NCBI GenBank assembly: GCA_000469685.2
Contig: LS997563.1
Span: 9,636,940 to 9,700,939, forward strand
Direction of reading: 5' to 3'
Source of the DNA: Haemonchus contortus
Lineage: Eukaryota; Nematoda; Chromadorea; Rhabditida; Trichostrongylidae
DNA: 64,000 bases
In this document: piece after piece, positions 55,720 to 64,000 of the stretch
Position numbering within the stretch: the first letter of the stretch is position 1
How the letters are laid out: the number at the start of each line of letters is the position of its first letter
Notes under the pieces: model-generated
What the model was told of the DNA's origin: nothing
Seen by the model: only the letters and a program-made list of their open reading frames with translations
Database searches by the model: none
Program-made: the position numbers and the translations under genes

Positions 55720-58423
55720 AAATTGTACATATAGGGCTCACCGCAGTGTGGCTCTTCACAGCTGACTGAACCGCCACAAGAATGTCGATTCGAGGAAAAT
55801 CATGACCCTCTCGTCCTTTTCCCAGATATTATCTTCATGTTCTCCGAATAAAAAGGAAGAAAGGAAATGCACCTAGGAATGTCGCGCTGAATAATTTAAA
55901 ATCGAAGAAATTTCCAGAAAGGACGACATTTATGCGGGCCACTCCTGGTAGTATTGGTTTATAGCGGTTGCTTCTACGATCTGCCACGCGCAACTTTCCC
56001 TACTGTTCCTGCTTTGTCATATACCTGCTAACAGACCAATTTTATGCATTAGTTGATGGAAAGGGTGCAAGATGTGGACGAGACTAAATGAAGATAAGAA
56101 ATGGCGAATGTGGTCCGAATTGGTGTCAGCCATGTCCTTCTGCCCTAGGTGTCACATCGAAATCTGATGTGGACTGTCTCGGTTAAAGGTTATCCGGATT
56201 ATGACGTAAAATGAAAGAGAAGGTGGAGAATAGGTGATGGAGGCAAAGAAAGCGCGCTAGTCGGTGTTTCCAAAGTGATGAAAAGCTTCAAAAAAGTCGT
56301 TAAAAAGGGGCTGGACGAGAATAAGTTCAGAAAATGAAGTAGAAGAGGTGTTTGGACAGTCTACACAACGTGGGTCATTGCGCACGTGCGGTTCTTAGTG
56401 GGAATAGCTGACTACAGCGAGCAAAAATGTTCTTTAAAATGCATTCGCTCATAAGAATAACTTAACAGAGACGCTGTTAACATCAAAAAATAACACACCT
56501 CTTGAGGTGGAAAACTAGATAAAGGACCGCACAGGACAGCAAGAAGAGTAGCAGAGAACATTGGAGTAGTACTAGGCAATCTGGTGATTTCGTGTTGAAC
56601 GTGTGGGTCCTGTCACGAATACTGCACTCTGTACTGCCTCTACAACCCGTCATTTTGGCTCATATTATACCCTAGCTCCTAAGTGGGCCCGATGGCGTTT
56701 TTTCTGTTACCTTTGAGGGACATTGGGTTATCCTGGGGAGAAACCTACGAAACCATGTTTATTGTGAATTGTTCCTTCAACCTACTTAGTGATAAGAAGT
56801 TTTTTGTGATATATTTGTGCGGGATTAGGAAACTCTTCCTCTTTTCTCTTTTCCGCTCCATCTGGGTGGAGGGAAGGGGGAGGGGGAATGCACCTATGTA
56901 TGTATGTCATTACAAAGTCGTATCTCTCATGGAATAATTTCTTGAGATCTGAAGAGGTGTGCGAAGTACCTGTTATTTCACGCCTTTCCTTCACCTCCCC
57001 TCTCGATGGTTTTTATCGAAGATTGTCAATATTGGTTTTGACTTCCCTGTGACTGCTCTCGAAACTGTACTTACTGTGCGCCCATGATTGCTACACTCAA
57101 AGCGATGTCATGAAAGACGTGATTTACTCTCGAAAAGACCAGTTGCGACAATCAAACCCGCTCCCGACAGAATACTCACAGTTGTGCACTGTTTATTGTA
57201 CATCTATTAGTATTCTCTCACCATTAAGGTCTTTCATCAAATTTAGTCGATAATTGTTTACCTTAGGAAGTATTTTTTGAATTGTTTTTTGTTCTATGCC
57301 GAATATCTCAATTTGTGCATACCAATTGTTCGCCATACCTCATGATAAAAATGATTTCTGAGATTCCTCCCTGAGATGAACTTGTGAACTCTAATGATAG
57401 CACAAAAGTCGGGTCGAAAAACGGCTCAGACAGTTCGTAATTAAGGTCCCATAACCAACCTGACCGACATTCACGCCCGAAAGCGGTCGAGTTCTAGTTG
57501 TGAAGGCCATTGATGTTGCATCACTGGCACCGGGAGCACACACATACACATTCGGACAGCTCGTCCAAATACAACTTCCATGTAACTTCTGCCACAACAT
57601 TCTCGTCCAGCTTCCAATTTCATGTTTTTTGAAGCCTTATATTTCTATAATTGCGCCGACTTTCGCATTTTTCTCGCCACTTTTGCGCTTTTATGGACAT
57701 TCACATTCATTACCGTACTAAACTTGGTAGCTCCAAACTACCGTAAACCTTGCCTATGTTTTAGTTCGTTTAAAAGTTCAGGTCTCGAAAGGTCTATTGC
57801 ACAGAAAGGACTTTTTGTAGGCTGTCCTTAACACCGTGATTATGCTTAGGCAAAAGTGGAATTGGTGTGACGTCAGTGGGAACCGTAGCCACAACTATTG
57901 AATGAAGCCAATTCTCGTCCGTTTATCTGCTTAAACTAGCCAAGCCTGTCTTCTTTCCCTTTTTCTAAGGATCTAGGGTCAGCAGGCTAATGAAGAATCG
58001 TCTATGAGGATAGGAACACAGGCTTGCTTTTGGCTAGCCCCTGCAAGAGGAATGTTAGACGAATCTCGAAATGGGTTTCCCAAGGCCAACAACTTCACCC
58101 TCCCTTCTGACTTTGAGGATATTAGGTAAAGAAATGTCGTAAACAGCCAGACAACCACTTGTTTACTCAAATGTAGAAGGCACGAGAATGGTGTTGTGCA
58201 TAAATGCTTCCTAGACATGATAAATAGGGTAAGCGCCTTATCATCGTCACCAGACCGTTTTGATTTCCCTTCTGAGCTTCAACTATCGATAAGGTCATCT
58301 GTAATGATTCTAATTGTATCAATTGCTAGTGTTTCTTATCGATTTGTTTTCCTTTCAAGGGTGAACGCACAGTGAACTTGTTTGTCTCATAAAACTCTAC
58401 GTAAACTCAATAAAAACTCCACT
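55720..58423. other. Spacer UGT-1 to UGT-2 with TTAA-type element relics
   Basis: No gene was seen. 56175-56783 is a decayed copy of the element at 20833-21563. 57344-57827 resembles the 0.46-kb element of 25547-26010, with GATAAAAATGATTTCTGAGA at its left and an inverted TTTGGACGAGCTGT segment at 57560. The UGT-2 upstream region has ATCGATAAGG at 58285. Confidence 0.5.
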
Positions 58424-61400
58424 ATGCTAATTTTACTGGTACTGTGTACTGTTGTTACGATTATTTCTTCGCTCAATGTTCTGGTATGGAACCCAATTAT
58501 CAGTCATAGTCATGTTCGGTTTCTGGGCAACATCGCTGATGTTCTCCACGACAGTGGTCACAATGTGGTGAGTTCTTCGTTTCTCAGTTTTCTTGGACTG
58601 GTTGGTGAAAGAGAAGGCACGATTGAGCTTACTGCGACTAGCTGGTCGGTCGTGCGACTCTAGGACAACCTCGTTGACCGGTGAATCGCTGACATATGGG
58701 AACGTTCCTGACTAGGAGGCTGAGAGCAATGAAACAGCTTTTCCAATCCTTTTATAGGCATGACGTTTTGGTCAAAGATAGCGAGATTTCCGACTCTCGT
58801 ACGAATTAGATGATTGAAGGGTCGTGAATAAAAAAAAGTATTCGGCCTTACACCGGGTTGCTGTAGGTGCTTCTTTAGAAAATAGATATCGGGCCCTACC
58901 AGGTGGGCCCGATTGAGGCCATCAAGAGTGCCTGTCCACATGAGAGCTATACGATATATGATGAATTTCAGAATTTCAAACAACTTTCGGTTGCTTCCAG
59001 TGATTCAAGTTCTCTCAGACTATTTTCTCCCCAGTAATGGATCCTCATGCCAACTTGGTCGGACACACCAAACCGATTTTCCAAATACCCTACTATTCGA
59101 AGTATTTGAACAATAGCGGGTTCGACGATTACGAGTGAGTACAACAATATTCTGTGGTCCTATTCTCAATTCTTAATGGAAGTAAATAATTGCAGCATGG
59201 GAAGCCCTGCGTTTTGGACGTCTCCAATGGTAGAAGGACGGTCCATCAGTATAGAGGACATAAAGAGATATCACGAAAACGCCTTACTAATGTGTAAAGG
59301 TTTGTACAGATAACATTATTACCTACTACGTAGGGTACCAGTATTAGCTGAGCACATAGTGTAGGGCTCCAAAGTCCCTACACCGTGTACCGTAGTGCTC
59401 TGAAGTCGACGATACACTCTTGTCATTGGCTGCCTCCATAGTCCGCCGCCCGGCCGGCCGGCGGACTATGAAAGCAGCCATTCCATTGAATGTCAAGCTC
59501 TATCATCAGCTGAGCAAAGATCGATAAGTTTGATCGATATCGATCGGCAACTTTAAGTGGTGAAGTAATAGTTCTTGTGGGTTATAGATTCCAGTCCACC
59601 TCATGATTGAGCTGGTTGCTGGCCTTCAGAAGGAGCTGGGGACTGAAGTTCTGAAGACGTCGGGGGCAGCCGGTTGCTGTTGAGGCAGAGTCAACTGATA
59701 GAGGCCATTTCAGCACTAATCGAAGACCACGAACTTCTGGATCGGCTACGGAATTCACGATTCGATGTTGCTCTTCATGAACTATACGAATTATCGGCTG
59801 TTGCCTTTCTTGAGGTAATGCGTTCCGAAGAAATATCCGAAGTCAAGAGTAAATAAAACAGCAAGCACATAAGATGAATCTCTTGTTAAGATCCTGTTAA
59901 GCTCCCTCTTGTTAAGCTGATCGGAGTCAAAAAGGCCATTGTGGTATCAGCTGCCGGTATGACACTTCATATGAAGGAAATCACTGGTATGCCACCGAAT
60001 CCAAGCTTTGTTCCAGGTACTTCTCGAATCTCTCTTGTAGTGCTACCTGATCCTCGTTTTTTCGTGGTTCAGCCGTTTTGGTTTTGTATACGCTAAATAA
60101 TTGTGCAGAACGGCTTATTCTTGAAAGCAGGGGTGTGCTATTAGGAGCCCCATCTGATCGCTTATGAGATCAGAATTTGAAAAGAGCAAATTTGGTAAGC
60201 TTGCATGCTATCCCTTTCGTTGCTCACCCCACTATAGCTGTATTCTGGCTACCGGCTTTAGGCGAAGACATACCGTGATGTAAATAGGATCGCCTTCCAT
60301 TCACTCGTATTCCCTAACTGAGTTCGTACCTGTATACGGGCATGGGACAAGTGCCCCGGATCGCTCCTCACTGCACTTCACAAATAATTGTAGGGCCACC
60401 AGGTTAGCCCGAATACTCTTTAAATTGCAGCCCTTAGCTTATCATTAGAACTCGTTTGGATAAGTTGGAAATATGATTAAGCTATGCCATTAGGCCACAG
60501 CGCAATACTGCAGCAGACCTAACTTCATTGCTTTCATGTTGGGACCCACTTTATGTTCTAATATTCCAACGAATTTGATTGAATGGGGTATGCATGGCGC
60601 ATCTTGGGAGCATGGTAATTACTGCTTTTTTAATTGACCTTATTTTAAACTGTGGCTTACGTGGTACTTGATTGGTTTTAAAACTATTTACTGATGGGTT
60701 CTTCACTTCTCATTGACTCTTTACTTCAAGCTCGGGCTAGTATTAATGAAACCCATTCTATCTGAATTCCCGGTTAGATTACGGATGATTCGAGGGATGA
60801 AACGGGATGGCAGAGGCTGTCCCTAGACTGCCCATGAACTAGATCTCGCAGGCCAAATATATACATTAGATTTCTACTGGTTTTCAGAAGGTAATCGTGT
60901 GCATGGCGCAAACTCAATAGTTGGAGAGTTGTTCACGTTGTTTGTACGTTGAATAGAAGTTTTTTTAGGAATCTTCACAACCTACAACGATGAGATGACA
61001 TTCTGGGAACGACTGGATAACTTTAAATGTGAAATCGAACTGAATTACCGATTCCTCCAATGGGAAGAAAAATTGAGGCAGTTGTTCAACAAAGCTTCTC
61101 CTGGTTTTCCTGATTTAAGGAAGCTGCTGAAAGTGAGTGACACTTCAGATAACTGATTTATGATGTCGAATATCAGAAGGCAAACGAGCTAACACGTAGT
61201 TGTAGCAAAAAATCGGTGTTATATTGGTCAATGCGAACGAATTCACTGAGACACCTCGTCCTAGAGGGAACATCGTTCGTTACATTGGTGGAATGGCGAT
61301 TCCTGAGCCGAAACCCTTGAATCAGGTGAATCTACCGACTTCCACATAGCCACATGAGGCCGTGAAAATCAGTAAATAAACGATTCAGGAGCTCAGTGCT

Positions 61401-62668
61401 GTTCTTGATAAACGAAGCACCAACGTTTTATTCTCAATGGGATCTCTCGCCAAATCAAGCACCATGCCATTGCATTTGAAGAAAGGTATTCCGAAATTGT
61501 TCACTGTTTTCCTGTAGCAAATGGTCCTCACAGAGGGATTTAATTAAGTATTTATTTACTGGATTCCAGATATATTGAATGCTTTCGCAGCTTTCCCTAA
61601 CACAACATTTGTATTCAAGTATGATGGCAAAGATGACCTGGAACTGTTCAAGCCCTATCCAAACGTTCATGTGATGAAGTGGGTGCCGCAGGTGGATTTA
61701 CTGGGTGAGCAGGGTTTTTTCCCTTGTTAAGTGCCATCCACTCTTCCACTCTCACTCAGCCAAGTAGGCCGCCATCTATTGGCGACTAGTCCTTGATTGA
61801 GTAAGAGAAGTTAAAGGAGAGCTAAGAGGGAGTAACCAAAAATAGACTTTTCAGGTGATAAAAGGTTGTCTCTGTTCGTCACTCACGCTGGCTTGAATTC
61901 CATCACCGAGGCGACATATTTTGGAAAACCAATGATTACCATTCCGCTTTTCGCTGATCAGTTCATCAACGCCAAGAATCTGAGACGAATTGGATTGGCA
62001 GTACTGATTGAGAGGAACAATCTGAACAAGGACACACTGATAACAGCTCTTTGTGAAGTGCTATCACCAGATGCGTGGGTGGCCTTTCGTTTTCGCAAAA
62101 GAATCTAGTTTGGGCCGAAAAAACACGTAATTTGTGGGAACTACTGATTTATCGATATAAAAAGCTGAAGTAGAAACAGTTTCATTCAAGAAAGCTCTAT
62201 CTCCAGCGCAGTGATACCTTCGGTAGTACTTTTGGCCATAAGGTTCTTCCAACTTACACGGGGATGCGGGTCATTTGTAGTAGAGTTCTATTGACTTCTA
62301 CCCTAATTGGGCACCTCAGAGAATCCTGAAATCACGAAAAAACTTAGTTTACTTTCCTACATCCACTGAATTTACAGTATTCCAGGAAGTATGCACACAA
62401 AGCGTCCACAGTAGCTCGCTACCTTCGAGGACTACCGAGTGCTGCCCGTGCCGAAGTAACGCGATGGGTTGAATTGGTGGCAGAAGAAGGCCAAATGGAA
62501 CACCTTATGATGAAAGCGAGGGATCTGTCGTTTATACAGTATTACTGCCTAGACATCATTGGCTACTTGTTAGCACAAATTGTAATAGTCCTATGTGTGA
62601 TGTTCTTACTTATGAGATACCTATCAAGACGAATCACCTTAGTGTTTCAGAAGAAAAAAATTGAATAA
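58424..62668 (+). CDS. ugt: UGT-2: UDP-glycosyltransferase (GT1 family), 527 aa
   Basis: Tandem paralogue of UGT-1 with the same inferred ER conjugating role. Exons: 58424-58567, 59019-59134, 59196-59299, 59714-59814, 59917-60016, 60969-61132, 61206-61325, 61389-61485, 61570-61704, 61855-62074, 62386-62668; 1584 nt. Every exon has the same length as in UGT-1. It has a signal peptide MLILLVLCTVVTIISS. Exon 2 begins TIFSPVMDPHANLVGHTK. The donor site has WVPQVDLLG, FVTHAGLNSITEA and PLFADQFINAKN. A C-terminal helix precedes FQKKKIE, a KKxx ER-retrieval signal. Exon 5 again uses a TTAAG acceptor. Intron 5 is 952 bp, and intron 3 holds a GC-rich palindrome. AATAAA overlaps the stop and recurs 13 bp on. 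Confidence 0.9.
59428..59479. repeat. GC-rich palindrome in UGT-2 intron 3
   Basis: CATAGTCCGCCG (59437-59448) and CGGCGGACTATG (59459-59470) pair perfectly around CCCGGCCGGC, which is itself nearly self-complementary. An outer GGCTGC/GCAGCC pair extends the stem. It is strikingly GC-rich for this AT-rich locus and absent from UGT-1 intron 3. Confidence 0.9.
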
Positions 62669-64000
62669 AAATTGTAAATAAAGGGATCAGTGCTAAATAA
62701 GAAAATTTCTCGGAAATTTCAACTGTATGCTTTGATTACCCTATGATTCTCACCTTGTCATAATCCTCCTTTTCTCCCTTACATTACTATTTTTTGAATG
62801 TAAAATGTTGTGCAGATGGCTCCGGCTGGGCTCATAGTTTTCACGGAATCATCAATACAACATCGACTGCCTTCCCACCGATAAGGACAGGGGACAGCTG
62901 ACATATTTCGATTGGACTGAATTACGCAACAATACGTAAAGGTCTTATCGGGCAATACAAAAGCACAGACGCATACCTGACTCAAATACGTTAGACCTAG
63001 TCTGTCTCTTTACTTTTGCATTTTTCAATCAAGTTTTTTAGCTATACATGGAAAGATTTTGTTTATTTTTGAATCTTCTGTAATGATTTTATGGGCTTCA
63101 ATTAGCCTCTTAGATAGCATGACGAGCCGAAAATTCCAATTAGATGAGAGTGTGCTTGAAAATAATTTCTATTTCCTGTCTCTCTGAGTTTTTCTTCTTA
63201 AAAGACATATCCATTTGGTGTAACTTCTTTCTTAAACGCACTAATATTTATTGTGGTGCCTTTTCAGCACTGAACAATAGTCAATTTCATAGCTTATCCT
63301 TAGTAAAACTGTCGAGCTTGGCTGAACTGAACTTGTAGATGTCACCTAAGAATAAGACTGGGGTGGGTAACGATCACGTCTCGCCTGAACCAACAAAGTT
63401 CTCGTGTCTTTTGTGTAAGCTAACTCTAATCTCATCCAAGAGTATGCGAACCCTTAACCTGGCCAGCTTCAGTAAGTTAGTTTTGCAGGCTATATAGGTA
63501 TGCAATCAATACAACCACTTTAAACGATAGATGAAAGCATGGCGTATTCTGGAATGGGGTCAGTCGCCTTCAGACGTCCCATTTGTACATGCATTGACAT
63601 AATTTTCTGGTGAGAGCGGTAAACCTTCCAACGGCATTGCTTACCTTGTCAACAAGTATTACATCGATTCAATCAGTGTTCATATGATTTGTAGTCTCGC
63701 TCCATTTCCGTACAAAACGAAGATTAACACAAAAACCAGTTTTACTAGGACCATATTTAAACAAATCTGTTTCATCATTGAAGCTAATCAAAGCAAAGTT
63801 GTCATGTCTGCTGACTTATTCTTCATTTCCTTCTTTCATCTTTTTTTCGCGTCAATGTAGAACCGCAAAAAAAATCCGCAGAGATTAGGAGGCTATGGAA
63901 TTTTTAATTTCTAGTTGTTTTTATACTGTTTTGCCGTACAGGATTGTTATGATAGAACCACTTTATTGGGGTCGACGTTTCAAACAACTTGTTGACTTCA
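62669..64000. other. Right-edge sequence, nothing recognised
   Basis: No exon with splice support was seen. The DNA is AT-rich. A GCATGGCGTATTC motif at 63539 is the same dispersed tail (GCATGGCGCATCCC-type) seen near 12570, 38823 and 60595. Confidence 0.4.

Overview
The window looks like nuclear DNA of a parasitic strongylid (clade V, hookworm-like) nematode. It carries nematode-restricted serpentine chemoreceptors of the srx type, short introns with TTTCAG-like acceptors, RTE-type LINE tails, many small Tc1/mariner and TTAA-target DNA elements, and nematode-style UDP-glycosyltransferase genes. Species and chromosome cannot be fixed from the sequence. All gene models were built by hand from reading frame, splice sites and comparison between paralogous copies inside the window; no alignment software or database was used.

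0-41 kb, plus strand: a tandem array of 7TM chemoreceptor genes of the srx family. It holds one last exon at the left edge (637-775), a divergent complete gene srx-A (2994-10544, 338 aa) and four close paralogues srx-B to srx-E, all with the same 8-exon layout. srx-B, srx-C and srx-E each give an uninterrupted 323-aa reading frame. srx-D is identical in layout but has a 702-bp element with TTAA target duplications in the middle of exon 3, so it is broken. The spacers between copies share repeated blocks, so the duplication unit included intergenic DNA. Introns and spacers are full of small transposons: three Tc1/mariner elements with intact TIRs, one mariner relic, RTE tails, a family of 0.46-0.73 kb TTAA elements, a MITE, a GC-rich satellite-like block and a (CA)n tract.

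41-50 kb: minus-strand exons of a small secreted protein that seems truncated, then a minus-strand Nanos-type zinc-finger gene (43336-44301, 5' end not resolved) with two PUF-like motifs in its 3' UTR. A 1.2-kb inverted-repeat pair follows, then a degenerate block (45.5-49.9 kb) that I could not identify.

50-64 kb, plus strand: a UGT (UDP-glucuronosyl/glucosyltransferase, GT1) cluster. It has a solitary relic of exon 1 (49987-50124) and two complete 11-exon genes (51765-55719 and 58424-62668). Both encode 527 aa and all eleven exons have identical lengths. They end in a membrane anchor and dilysine ER-retrieval signals. The receptors (chemosensation), Nanos (germline translational control) and UGTs (xenobiotic conjugation) are functionally unrelated neighbours. 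The common theme is tandem duplication of gene families together with heavy insertion of small DNA transposons.
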